From Limnohabitans sp. DM1 (lineage in GTDB: Bacteria > Pseudomonadota > Gammaproteobacteria > Burkholderiales > Burkholderiaceae_C), in contig NZ_CXOO01000015.1 in assembly GCF_001269385.1 (NCBI RefSeq), positions 62,001 through 126,000 on the forward strand: 64,000 bases of DNA, written 5' to 3'. The translations under genes and the position numbers were made by a program. Below, piece after piece: positions 38,868-46,647 of the stretch. The notes beneath the pieces were generated by a model. That model was given only the letters and a program-made list of their open reading frames with translations. It searched no databases and had not been told where the DNA came from. The stretch's first letter is position 1; the number at the start of each line of letters is the position of its first letter.

Positions 38868-38919
38868 TTCACACACGCACCGATAGCCATTAAAATATGC
38901 GCACACCACAATGCGCATA
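38868..38919 (+). promoter_or_regulatory. ccdAB promoter and operator
   Basis: TTCACA (38868-38873) and TAAAAT (38891-38896) are 17 bp apart, a good sigma-70 layout. An inverted repeat TATGCGCA-N8-TGCGCATA (38896-38919) begins at the last base of the -10 box and is the probable autoregulatory operator for CcdA. The start codon follows 9 bp later. Confidence 0.7.
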
Positions 38920-38928
38920 AGGTTATAG

Positions 38929-39192
38929 ATGCCAACCCTACCCACCACAGAACGTCCACCCTCTGGCACGCCAGGCAAACGCGCCATCAATCTGAGCCTG
39001 AGCAGTGATGTGCTGTTAGCCGCCAAACAGCTCGACATCAACATCTCGAAAGTCTGCGACCAACACCTGCGCCTCGTCGTGCAACGCGAACAAGAACGCC
39101 AATGGCGCGAGCAACACGCAGATTTCATTGCGGCTTACAACGGCACCATTGCAGCCGAAGGCCTGCCACTGGACGAGTGGAAAAGCTTCTGA
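38929..39192 (+). CDS. ccdA: CcdA-like antitoxin
   Basis: An 87-residue antitoxin. It has an N-terminal ribbon-helix-helix region (KRAINLSLSSDVLLAAKQLDI) and an acidic, flexible C-terminus ending GLPLDEWKSF that should wrap the toxin. Its stop overlaps the ccdB start (TGATG). A palindromic operator lies just upstream. Confidence 0.88.
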   Translation: MPTLPTTERPPSGTPGKRAINLSLSSDVLLAAKQLDINISKVCDQHLRLVVQREQERQWREQHADFIAAYNGTIAAEGLPLDEWKSF

Positions 39193-39509
39193 TGGCCCGC
39201 TTTGACGTTTACGCCAACCCAGGCGGCTCCGCCACAACAACACCCTACTTGCTGGATGTACAAAGCGATCTGCTCAATGGGCTGGACACCCGGATGGTCA
39301 TTCCAATGCGTGGGCTCAAGCACTTCCCGAAAGTCAAGTTGTCAAACCGGCTGACACCCATCTTCACCATCGATGGCGAAGACTTCTTGCTGGAAACGCC
39401 AAAGATGGGTGCTGTGCCCTTGCGGGTGCTGAAATCGCCCGTGACTTCACTCGCTCAGGAACAAGACCAGATCACCACTGCACTCGACTTTTTGTTTCAG
39501 GGCTATTGA
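39192..39509 (+). CDS. ccdB: CcdB-like toxin
   Basis: A 105-residue protein of the CcdB family, whose F-plasmid member poisons DNA gyrase through its extreme C-terminus. The start MARFDVYANPG and the region LTPIFTIDGEDFLLETP fit the family. The last residues here are FLFQGY rather than the WGI end of the F-plasmid toxin, a difference seen in chromosomal relatives. Gyrase activity is therefore likely but not certain. Confidence 0.87.
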   Translation: MARFDVYANPGGSATTTPYLLDVQSDLLNGLDTRMVIPMRGLKHFPKVKLSNRLTPIFTIDGEDFLLETPKMGAVPLRVLKSPVTSLAQEQDQITTALDFLFQGY

Positions 39510-39713
39510 TTCAATACCGAGCACAGTCACCCGCCCATGCCCGGCACCTCAATCGGTCAAAGTGAATAAATAGACTCTGCAATCTCCACCGCGCCGGATT
39601 TATTCCAGACCACTTGCCTGGGCGCACAACAAATATATGGCTAAAGCGTCACGCAGCGCCCTGATCCCGCACGCCGCCGACGTTCCAATCGTCTGCGGGA
39701 GAAGGAAAAAACC

Positions 39714-39863
39714 ATGGCCTACGCCACCATTGCGCTGCAAAACCAAACCCTCCAAATACAGACCGTGCCCGGCTCTGGAATGATCAAGGTACTGCTGCCA
39801 GAAAGCGCCCCCTGCTTTTACAACCCGGCCACGGGCTTGTTCGGAACAGAGCCCTCACCATGA
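39714..39863 (+). CDS. Small 49-residue protein of unknown function
   Basis: This short frame starts MAYATIALQNQTLQI and has a strong AGAAGGA ribosome site 6-12 bases upstream. Its stop overlaps the next start as ATGA, so it is very probably translated and coupled to the DUF3293 gene. It has no recognised domain. The arrangement resembles small-partner modules near the TA genes, but no toxin or antitoxin role is shown. Confidence 0.65.
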   Translation: MAYATIALQNQTLQIQTVPGSGMIKVLLPESAPCFYNPATGLFGTEPSP

Positions 39864-40282
39864 CAAGCCAGCTGCCCGCCGAACTTTTTCAAGCCTTCAC
39901 CGAAACCCACTACATCGTCCACCATGAACCGCCGTTCACGATGAACATCGGCGTGTTTTGCCCCGACCTTGAAAAGCTGATGGCCGAGCGCAAGGCCTTG
40001 TGCGCCGCTTTCATCACCGCATGGAACCCGTTTGCCCAACAACTGACCAATACAGAAAACGAAGCGCGACAGCAAACGCTGAAAGACAACCTCACGGAAC
40101 GTGGCCAGGTTTTCATCGATGGCATCGGGCAACACCCCGGCAATGGCTGGCCCGGTGAGCCCAGCGTGCTGATTCTGAACATGGGCCGCGAAGCCGCCAA
40201 AGCGCTGGCGGGTCAATATGAGCAATGGGCCTTTGTCTGGGCCGATCAAGCAGCCGTGCCGACGTTGATGCTGCCCGATTGA
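39860..40282 (+). CDS. DUF3293 domain protein
   Basis: A 140-residue soluble protein with the DUF3293-like segment FITAWNPFAQQLTNTENEAR and conserved WPGEPSVLIL. The family function is unknown. It overlaps the 49-residue gene by 4 bp. It is followed by family C and diverged family B repeats. Confidence 0.75.
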   Translation: MTSQLPAELFQAFTETHYIVHHEPPFTMNIGVFCPDLEKLMAERKALCAAFITAWNPFAQQLTNTENEARQQTLKDNLTERGQVFIDGIGQHPGNGWPGEPSVLILNMGREAAKALAGQYEQWAFVWADQAAVPTLMLPD

Positions 40283-40291
40283 CGTGACCGT

Positions 40292-40320
40292 TTATTGATC
40301 CGGCCCTTTGAAGTCTGAAG
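40292..40320. repeat. Family C dispersed repeat
   Basis: TTATTGATCCGGCCCTTTGAAGTC, found 10 bp after the DUF3293 stop, close to a diverged family B element, as at 31,040. Confidence 0.6.
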
Positions 40321-40362
40321 TGAAAGGCTGGTCTTGGGTACAACGATCAGCCCTGTGATCCC

Positions 40363-40434
40363 TGTGGGAGTCCCGCCCCGGGGCGATGGAGGGTGGTCTG
40401 AGAGATGCCATCGCGGCGAGGGTGCCGCTCTTAC
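40363..40434. repeat. Diverged family B-like element
   Basis: GTGGGAGTCCCGCCCCGGGGCGATGG at one end and CATCGCGGCGAGGGTGCCGC followed by TCTTAC at the other keep the family B outline with several changes. It marks the left side of the AbiE module. Confidence 0.45.
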
Positions 40435-40495
40435 AAAAAAGGCGTTTATGCAAACATCATCGGGTCTGCATTTTTCAATAGCACCGCTTAAATAA

Positions 40496-40523
40496 TTGAC
40501 ATTGTTTGAAAAACGTCAATAAT
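40496..40523 (+). promoter_or_regulatory. Probable abiE promoter/operator
   Basis: TTGACA at 40496 and AATAAT at 40518 form a sigma-70-like pair with 16-bp spacing. ATTGAC...GTCAAT (40495-40520) is an inverted repeat within it, a likely site for the AbiEi-type repressor. The start codon is only 7 bp past the -10 box, so the leader is very short or the true start differs. Confidence 0.5.
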
Positions 40524-40530
40524 TTCTGAC

Positions 40531-41328
40531 ATGCAAACATCTGAAAAGATCAGGCAAACTATCGCAGACAAGCCCCCAGGGGCCGTTTTCTCCAGTGCTG
40601 ACTTTTTGTCGGTGGGGACTCGCGCAGCCGTTGACCAGGCGCTCATTCGGATGATGAAGGCAGGGACCATTGAGCGGGTCGCCAGAGGGCTGTATGTCAC
40701 AGCGGGCCAGCGTGTGGACGCACAATCCATTGCCCATGCAATGGCGCAAAAGACGGGGGAGAAAGTAGGGCTTGCGCCAGCCGGAGGAGCAGAAGACCTG
40801 CTGGTGGTGCCCACTTCGGGTCTGTCGCGCACCGTCCAGGCTGCTGGGCACACCGTGCAATTTCGCCGCATGAGTCAAAGGAAAATCCAGCTTGCGGCCA
40901 GCCCCAAGGGCAGGATCTTGCTTGAGCTGTGGACCCAGGGAATGCAAAACCTCACAACGCTGGACATCCAGCGTGCCACGGGTGACTGGGCAGAAGGGGA
41001 AATGGACAACTACGCAGCGCTGATCCCCGCGTGGCTGCGCACCGTCATTCACCAAGCCAATGCGACACGCAAGTCCGTCAAGATCGGTTTATCGGGCGCT
41101 TATGACTGGTCAAACCCCAACATCAAGGACGATGTGTTGATCGGCCATGTGCTCGAAAAGCACAAGTTCGAGGATGTGGCTCGGCTGTGCTTTTACTACG
41201 GCGTCCCCAAGGTCAAGCGCGTTTTCAAGCGGCGTGCATTTGAGCCCATGACCAGCGCCAGCGTGAGCAGGATGCTGGGCAACATCAGCAAAGGCTTGCG
41301 AACAGCAAAGGAGCCATCGAATGCTTAA
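40531..41328 (+). CDS. AbiEi-like antitoxin (DUF6088)
   Basis: The 265-residue protein has an N-terminal winged-helix domain (TRAAVDQALIRMMKAGTIERVARGLYV) of the AbiEi/DUF6088 type, which binds its own promoter. A larger C-terminal domain follows, which controls the toxin. It overlaps the AbiEii-like gene by 8 bp. AbiE systems stop phage by abortive infection through a type IV mechanism. Confidence 0.87.
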   Translation: MQTSEKIRQTIADKPPGAVFSSADFLSVGTRAAVDQALIRMMKAGTIERVARGLYVTAGQRVDAQSIAHAMAQKTGEKVGLAPAGGAEDLLVVPTSGLSRTVQAAGHTVQFRRMSQRKIQLAASPKGRILLELWTQGMQNLTTLDIQRATGDWAEGEMDNYAALIPAWLRTVIHQANATRKSVKIGLSGAYDWSNPNIKDDVLIGHVLEKHKFEDVARLCFYYGVPKVKRVFKRRAFEPMTSASVSRMLGNISKGLRTAKEPSNA

Positions 41329-42085
41329 GCTCAAACTGGATTTCATGCCAGAGGCGACTCGGCAAAATTTCGCCCGACTCCAAGACGACCCTAAACTGGC
41401 CGACTTCACCTTGGTCGGCGGCACTGCGCTGGCATTGCAAATAGGGCACCGGATCAGCGAAGACCTGGACTTCAATATCTTTGGCCAAAAATTGCCCATC
41501 AAAGCTATTGATGGCCTCCTGGATGATTTGGCTACAAGTGGCTCCACGATTGAAAGCCTGATCACACCTGAACAAAAGCTGGGCTTCAAAATCAATACGT
41601 CAGAAAACCTGGATCACTACATTCAGGATTACCTGATTGACGGCGCCAAGGTCACGTTTCATTCCCGCAATGAAAGCGATCGGCCCAAGGCGCAGATTGC
41701 GTACTTAAAGACCGCCCCCAAGGTGACGGTTTCTGAAGGGGGCTTTGATGTGCTGAGCGTTGAAGGGCTTCTTGTCATGAAAAGCCTCGTTGTCTATGAC
41801 CGCGTGAAGTCTCGTGATCTCTACGATTTGATGGTCCTCACCAGAGACCATGGCTACACACTCGACGACATTTTTTTGGCCATCAACAGCTATCAGCCCA
41901 TCAGAAACAAAGACCCCGAACACTTCAAGAGCGTGGTCACGGGCGTGATCCCGCTCGACAAAAACGATGAAAGTTTTGCCAGCATCCAGCTGAATGTGAA
42001 GATGACTGACATTTACAAGTACTTCCAGAAGCTGATCAACGACTACGAAATCAGGGCCGTCCAGCAAATGCGGCCAAGCTCTTGA
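41321..42085 (+). CDS. AbiEii/AbiGii-family nucleotidyltransferase toxin
   Basis: A 254-residue protein with the nucleotidyltransferase motifs GGTALAL and SEDLDFNIF (the D-x-D pair), followed by a helical part with KSRDLYDLM typical of AbiEii/JHP933-like toxins. Members block translation by modifying tRNA. It overlaps its antitoxin gene. Confidence 0.88.
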   Translation: MLKLKLDFMPEATRQNFARLQDDPKLADFTLVGGTALALQIGHRISEDLDFNIFGQKLPIKAIDGLLDDLATSGSTIESLITPEQKLGFKINTSENLDHYIQDYLIDGAKVTFHSRNESDRPKAQIAYLKTAPKVTVSEGGFDVLSVEGLLVMKSLVVYDRVKSRDLYDLMVLTRDHGYTLDDIFLAINSYQPIRNKDPEHFKSVVTGVIPLDKNDESFASIQLNVKMTDIYKYFQKLINDYEIRAVQQMRPSS

Positions 42086-42101
42086 AGCACGCAAGGCTGC
42101 T

Positions 42102-42311
42102 TTATCGATAACGGGCTTGGTGAATAAACGTCGGGGCTTTCGCTGCGATCGCCTGCACGTGTTTGCGCAACTCCTGCTTGGTTACAAAAGTCTTGAAACG
42201 CCCCGCATCGATGTCGGCAATGCCCTCTTGGGCGGCTTGTCGTAACGTGGCAAGCCGGTCGACATCATCGGCTTGACCTTGAACCAGCTTGTGGATGCGA
42301 AGAATTTTCAT
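42102..42311 (-). CDS. Small antitoxin-like protein, orphan
   Basis: A 69-residue protein with the pattern RQAAQEGIADIDAGRFKTF, reminiscent of small type II antitoxins of the ParD/CopG kind. No toxin gene is adjacent; the next gene on the same strand would fall under the AbiEii end. Either it is an orphan or the toxin has been lost. The call is tentative. Confidence 0.5.
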   Translation of the reverse strand: MKILRIHKLVQGQADDVDRLATLRQAAQEGIADIDAGRFKTFVTKQELRKHVQAIAAKAPTFIHQARYR

Positions 42312-42350
42312 GGTGCAGATTGTGGCGTGGGTGTGGGAACGACAAAACGC

Positions 42351-42509
42351 TTATTCATCAGACGGCGCAATCAAAGCCACCAAGCCCATGCTCATGGCCT
42401 CCAGCTCGTGCTCAGGAAAACCGTGCTGGTCGAACAGCGCGTTCATGCCTGCAAAGGCCTGGTTCAACAAGAAACCCCAGTAAGGCCACTGGGCGGCCAG
42501 CCGCTTGAG
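42351..42509 (-). pseudogene. 3' fragment of the 45,569 gene with an internal deletion
   Basis: Codes for KRLAAQWPYWGF then LNQAFAGMNALFDQHG and the same C-terminus as the intact 164-residue protein at 45,569-46,063. About 36 codons are missing, exactly between two short direct repeats (CCTGGTTCAA) that flank the missing part in the full gene. The N-terminal half is absent: the match stops at 42,509. It is therefore a truncated duplicate. Confidence 0.9.
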
Positions 42510-42602
42510 CGTCAGCCAGGTCCGACTTTCCGACATCAACAGAACAATAAACTGATCCAAGATATACAATGAAAAAATCAAAATTTACATTGAGCGATAC
42601 AA

Positions 42603-43658
42603 ATGCTTGACCTTAACGATGCAATCATCCTCGCTTGTGCTGCACAAGGTGGGGCCATGGCCAGTGTGGCGACCGAGCAAACCGGCCTGACGCGGGTAGC
42701 CGTGTCGCGTCGCATCAAGAAGCTGGCCGACAGTGGCTATTTGCAGCGGCACGGCACAGGCACCCGGCAAACCTACAGCCTGGGTGACAAGCGCTTTTGG
42801 CTGGGCGTGCAGCAGCGCGAGAGCATTTTGCAGCGCGGCGGTGAAATGGCCGTTTGGGAGCAGCGCCTTGCGCCCCTGCTGACCGACCTCAAGCCCAACG
42901 TCAAAGGCCTGGTGAACACCGCATTCACCGAAATGCTCAACAACGCGCTGGACCACTCCAACGGTTTGCAGGTGCTCATGGGCATGCACCTAGAGGGCGG
43001 ACAGTTGCAAATGGTGGTGGCCGATGACGGCGAGGGGATCTTTTGCAAAATCGCCGAATCGGCACACCTGTTTGATGAACGCTTGGCCATTTTGGAGTTG
43101 GCCAAAGGCAAGTTCACCACGGCTGCCCAAGGCCATTCGGGCATGGGCATTTTTGTGTCGTCCCGCATGATGGACGGCTTCGCCATCGAATCGTGTGGCC
43201 TGCGTTTTGACCCCAACGAGGCCAGCACCCCCTTGGCCCGTTTTGACTGGATCGACGTGAACGCCGCTTTGAAGCCGTCACAGGTGCAGACCATGGTGCG
43301 CATGTCGCTGGCGGTGGACAGCACCCGCACCAGCAACGATGTGTATTTCAAATACTTTGAAGCCAGCAACGTGGGCGATGCAGAGCCCGGCGAAGCCTTT
43401 CACACCACAGAAATCCCGGTGCGCCTGGCACAACTGAGCAGCGAGCTGGTCTCTCGCTCGCAAGCTAAATGGGTCATGAACCGTGCCACACAGTTCAAAA
43501 CCGTGGTACTTGACTTCGAAGGCGTGGCCCACGTCGGCCAAGCCTTTGTGGATGAAGTTTTTCGTGTCTTTGCCACCGCACACCCTCATGTGCGGCTCAA
43601 AACCATGGGCATGACACCCGAGGTGGCCAAGCTCGTGAGCTTGTTTGGAGGGGCTTGA
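42603..43658 (+). CDS. HTH-HATPase-DUF4325 (STAS-like) protein
   Basis: The 351-residue protein has an N-terminal winged-helix segment (VAVSRRIKKLADSGYLQR). A GHKL ATPase domain follows with N-box EMLNNALDHS, G1-like DDGEGIF and a glycine-rich GHSGMGIFV. A C-terminal STAS-like DUF4325 domain (VVLDFEGVAHVGQAFVDEVFRVF) completes it. The layout suggests an ATP-dependent switch, perhaps in stress or defence, but no function is established. It sits in cargo between two copies of an unknown gene. Confidence 0.8.
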   Translation: MLDLNDAIILACAAQGGAMASVATEQTGLTRVAVSRRIKKLADSGYLQRHGTGTRQTYSLGDKRFWLGVQQRESILQRGGEMAVWEQRLAPLLTDLKPNVKGLVNTAFTEMLNNALDHSNGLQVLMGMHLEGGQLQMVVADDGEGIFCKIAESAHLFDERLAILELAKGKFTTAAQGHSGMGIFVSSRMMDGFAIESCGLRFDPNEASTPLARFDWIDVNAALKPSQVQTMVRMSLAVDSTRTSNDVYFKYFEASNVGDAEPGEAFHTTEIPVRLAQLSSELVSRSQAKWVMNRATQFKTVVLDFEGVAHVGQAFVDEVFRVFATAHPHVRLKTMGMTPEVAKLVSLFGGA

Positions 43659-43684
43659 CTCCACTCAAGCCTGCTCTACCAAAT

Positions 43685-44764
43685 TCACCGCCCCTTGATC
43701 GCCTGCAAAGCCATCGCATATTCCTTCGAAAAATCCGCCCCCAGGTCCGCGCTCGGGTCCACCTTCTGGAAGGCCGCGTACATGATGGCCAGCAGGTGCA
43801 GGCCTGAGAACTCGCCGGGCAAACTCTTGAGCGTGTATTGCTTTGATGGGTTGTTGATGTCCAGCCCAGACTGACCCTTCAAAGCGATTTCGAGGGCGAT
43901 GCGCTGCATGTCCTTGGGGCTGACTTTGTCGAAGGTGCGTAGCGCATCGGTGATGTAGGCCAACACGTCCAGCCGCAGGCCACCGACAGCGCCCTCTTGC
44001 AGACCCTTGTGCGCCAGGCGCGTGCGGGCTTTTTCGGCCTGCTCCACCACGGGCGATGTCGGGTGCTCCTTGATGATCCGGTTGAACAGACCATCGGCTT
44101 CGCGGTCGGCATCGACCGTGTCCAGGTCGGACAAGCCCAGCGCCAAGCCGTAAATGCTTTGCGGGTCATCGGGCATCAGGGCCAGCGCATTGCGCAGGTA
44201 GGCCACGCCCTCTGCCGGGCGCTTCATGGCCAGCAACATGCCGCCCAGGTTGCGCTGTGTGTAAGCGTCTTTCGGGTTGAGGCGCAGCGCTTCGGTGAAA
44301 GCCTCTAAAGCCTGCTCCGGCTTGCGCATGCGGTGGTACGCGTTGCCAATGCCAATCCACGAATGCGCGTGCTTCGGGTCCAGCTGCACGGCCCTTTTCA
44401 GGCGAATGATCGCTTCGTCGAACTGGCCCAACTCGCTGTAGCAAAGCCCCAGGTTGTAGAGCACGGCGGCATTGTCCGGCTCGTCCTTGTTGACCGCTTC
44501 CAGGTAAGGCACGGCCTCGGCCAGCTTGCCCGCCTTGAGCTTGGGCATGATCATGTCCAGCGCATCCGCATCACGCGGGTAAGTCATCACGCCAATCTCG
44601 ACATCGTCCACCGTGACGATGGCGTTTTGACCACTGGCCGCGTATTCGGCCGCGAAGTGCACCGTAACCGCCATCTTGAAAGCCTCAGAGCCAATCTGCC
44701 TCGCATCGGCGGGCAGCAGGTTCAGGTCGAAGCGGTGCAGGGGAATCTTGAATTCGGAAATCAT
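43685..44764 (-). CDS. Tetratricopeptide repeat protein
   Basis: A 359-residue protein. After a short N-terminal beta-rich domain come about four TPR units (residues roughly 80-215, for example AVLYNLGLCYSELGQFDEAI and SWIGIGNAYHRMRKPEQALEAF). A C-terminal helical domain of unknown type follows. It overlaps the preceding gene by 4 bp, so the two form an operon. It probably acts as a protein-protein adaptor. Confidence 0.8.
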   Translation of the reverse strand: MISEFKIPLHRFDLNLLPADARQIGSEAFKMAVTVHFAAEYAASGQNAIVTVDDVEIGVMTYPRDADALDMIMPKLKAGKLAEAVPYLEAVNKDEPDNAAVLYNLGLCYSELGQFDEAIIRLKRAVQLDPKHAHSWIGIGNAYHRMRKPEQALEAFTEALRLNPKDAYTQRNLGGMLLAMKRPAEGVAYLRNALALMPDDPQSIYGLALGLSDLDTVDADREADGLFNRIIKEHPTSPVVEQAEKARTRLAHKGLQEGAVGGLRLDVLAYITDALRTFDKVSPKDMQRIALEIALKGQSGLDINNPSKQYTLKSLPGEFSGLHLLAIMYAAFQKVDPSADLGADFSKEYAMALQAIKGR

Positions 44765-45525
44765 GAGAGGATTTTGTAAGGACGCCAGGCGTACCAGGAC
44801 GACACGCCCAGCGCTTGCGCCCAGGCATCAATAAGGGCGCGGTCGTGCTCGGGGCCTGTGGGCACGGCCGCGCCCGCATCGCGCAAAGCCTCGCCCATGC
44901 CCAACACACCAGCGGCCCGGTAGGCAATGGCATAAATGCCGGTGCCCAGCAGCTCGTCGGCCAACAAGGCATAAGCCGCAGGCATGCCCAGCAAAGGCAC
45001 GGGCACCGTCAAGCGCCCCATGGCCATGGACAAGAGCCGCAGGTTTTCTTGCTGGATCAAGTCCATGCCTTCGCGCTGCAAATCGCGCAAAGCCGGGAAC
45101 TCGTCATGCAGCCACTGGTCCACCCGCATGCCCACCGGGTAAGACAGCAAGGTCATCAAGGCCCATTGCTCGATCTGGTGCGCGAACATGGGCACGCGCT
45201 CCAGGTCGGCAGCGGGCAGCGCCTGCCCACTGGTCAACAAGGTGGCGGCCTGCTCTGTGCCATCGCCCGTGTCCACAAAATCGAAACGCTGATCAGGCGG
45301 CAAAGCAAAAAAGCGCAAGGCAAAGCCGCACTGGTAGGCGACCCAATAGTCCAGCGGCCCACTGCCCGGCCGGTAACGCAGCACATGGGCGGCGGCACCG
45401 TGGCGGGCTTTCTGGAGGGTGGCTTGGATGCTGAGCGAACTGTCAGGCTGAAATTCGACGGGACACCCGCTGAGGGCTTCGACCCGCTGCACGATGCCCA
45501 GCGTCTCTGGGCGTAGATTTTTCAT
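44761..45525 (-). CDS. Hypothetical protein, partner of the TPR protein
   Basis: A 254-residue soluble protein without a recognised motif. It has a mixed alpha/beta N-terminus (VLRYRPGSGPLDYWVAYQCG) and a helical remainder. Its stop overlaps the TPR start by 4 bp, so they are likely translated together. ATG 45525 is preferred; the frame stays open 60 bp further upstream. Function unknown. Confidence 0.65.
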   Translation of the reverse strand: MKNLRPETLGIVQRVEALSGCPVEFQPDSSLSIQATLQKARHGAAAHVLRYRPGSGPLDYWVAYQCGFALRFFALPPDQRFDFVDTGDGTEQAATLLTSGQALPAADLERVPMFAHQIEQWALMTLLSYPVGMRVDQWLHDEFPALRDLQREGMDLIQQENLRLLSMAMGRLTVPVPLLGMPAAYALLADELLGTGIYAIAYRAAGVLGMGEALRDAGAAVPTGPEHDRALIDAWAQALGVSSWYAWRPYKILS

Positions 45526-45568
45526 GGGGTGATTATCGGGGCTTTGAAAGCGGACGGACAAGGCCGCA

Positions 45569-46063
45569 TCACTCAGACGGCGCAATCAAAGCCACCAAGC
45601 CCATGCTCATGGCCTCCAGCTCGTGTTCAGGAAAACCGTGCTGGTCGAACAACGCGTTCATGCCCGCAAAGGCCTGGTTCAAAAAGCCGGGCAGCAGCGC
45701 CGGATCGATGAGCACCGCGCCACGGCCGGGAAACTCCACGCCGCAGCAGCACGAGCCCAAAATCTTGATGCTGTCGTCCACCTGGTTCAAAAAGAAACCC
45801 CAATACGGCCACTGAGCGGCCAGCCGCTTGAGGAAGTGGCGCACCTCGGGAATGTCCACCAGCTCACGGGGGTCGTGGTTGTAGCCGTCCACCACCAGAC
45901 TCATCTGCCCCCGGTAAAGCCAAGCGTCTTCACGCGTGGCGGTGAACACCTTGAGTGAATCCAGCACCGAAGCCAGATCTTGTTGCTCCACCTGCCGCCT
46001 GGAAATCAACAGGACAACAGGGTCGGTCACGCCTTTGCGCAGGTCAAGTCGGGGTGGGGTCAT
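45569..46063 (-). CDS. Conserved protein of unknown function, intact copy
   Basis: The 164-residue protein contains the stretches WLYRGQMSLVVDGYNHDP and KRLAAQWPYWGFFLNQ and a C-terminus rich in conserved hydrophobics. It may relate to the chlororespiratory reduction 6-type family, but I am not sure. A 3' copy with a deletion lies at 42,351 in the same orientation, so the two act as direct repeats around a 3-kb segment. Confidence 0.7.
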   Translation of the reverse strand: MTPPRLDLRKGVTDPVVLLISRRQVEQQDLASVLDSLKVFTATREDAWLYRGQMSLVVDGYNHDPRELVDIPEVRHFLKRLAAQWPYWGFFLNQVDDSIKILGSCCCGVEFPGRGAVLIDPALLPGFLNQAFAGMNALFDQHGFPEHELEAMSMGLVALIAPSE

Positions 46064-46199
46064 GGGCGGGTATTTTGGCTTGGCTGAAAAGCAGCCTCCA
46101 CTTTAGCCGCTACGGACCATTGGATAACCCAGGCAAAGCCCTGGTACACAAAGCCCCGCCCCATTCGTAAGCTGAGCGCCTTTGCAACAAGGACGCGAT

Positions 46200-46622
46200 A
46201 TGCCCAAGCAAACACAAGCAGCCGATGCACCCGTTTACGGCATTCGGCCCCAAAAACCCGGCATGTATTTGGGCTTGTTCCATGGCCGCGACACACCCAA
46301 CCAAGTCATGAACGACTGGGGTTTTGATGGCCCCGCACTGGGTCCCCTCATTTACTTTCACACCACCTACGCTTGCAGCGTGAATCTCCAGTTCACCAGC
46401 CCGAGCGACGCCCACTTGCTCACCGGCAACAACGACACGTTTTTGGAACTGCAAATGGACGGCGACCTGCTGTGCTTTGACGGCAAGCTGTACGGCGATT
46501 GGACGGTCTATGTGGTGACGCCCGAAGAATGCTTAAGGCCACCCGACACCTTCCGACAAAACACCCGCCCCAACAATTTGCGCAGGCAAGCCAAACCGGT
46601 TCCATGGGACGAGGACAGCTAA
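46200..46622 (+). CDS. Hypothetical protein upstream of HNH nuclease
   Basis: A 140-residue soluble protein with a beta-rich look (PGMYLGLFHGRD, LIYFHTTYACSVNLQ, LELQMDGDLLCFDGKLYGDW). ATG 46200 has an AAGGA site. It precedes the HNH gene by 25 bp and is likely co-transcribed. No family was recognised; a role as immunity or partner protein is only a possibility. Confidence 0.6.
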   Translation: MPKQTQAADAPVYGIRPQKPGMYLGLFHGRDTPNQVMNDWGFDGPALGPLIYFHTTYACSVNLQFTSPSDAHLLTGNNDTFLELQMDGDLLCFDGKLYGDWTVYVVTPEECLRPPDTFRQNTRPNNLRRQAKPVPWDEDS

Positions 46623-46647
46623 CATCCGCGATCAGGGAGAACAACAC

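Noticed and set aside
39635..39780. A short frame starting at ATG 39635
   Set aside because: No ribosome site and overlaps the better supported 49-codon frame in another phase.
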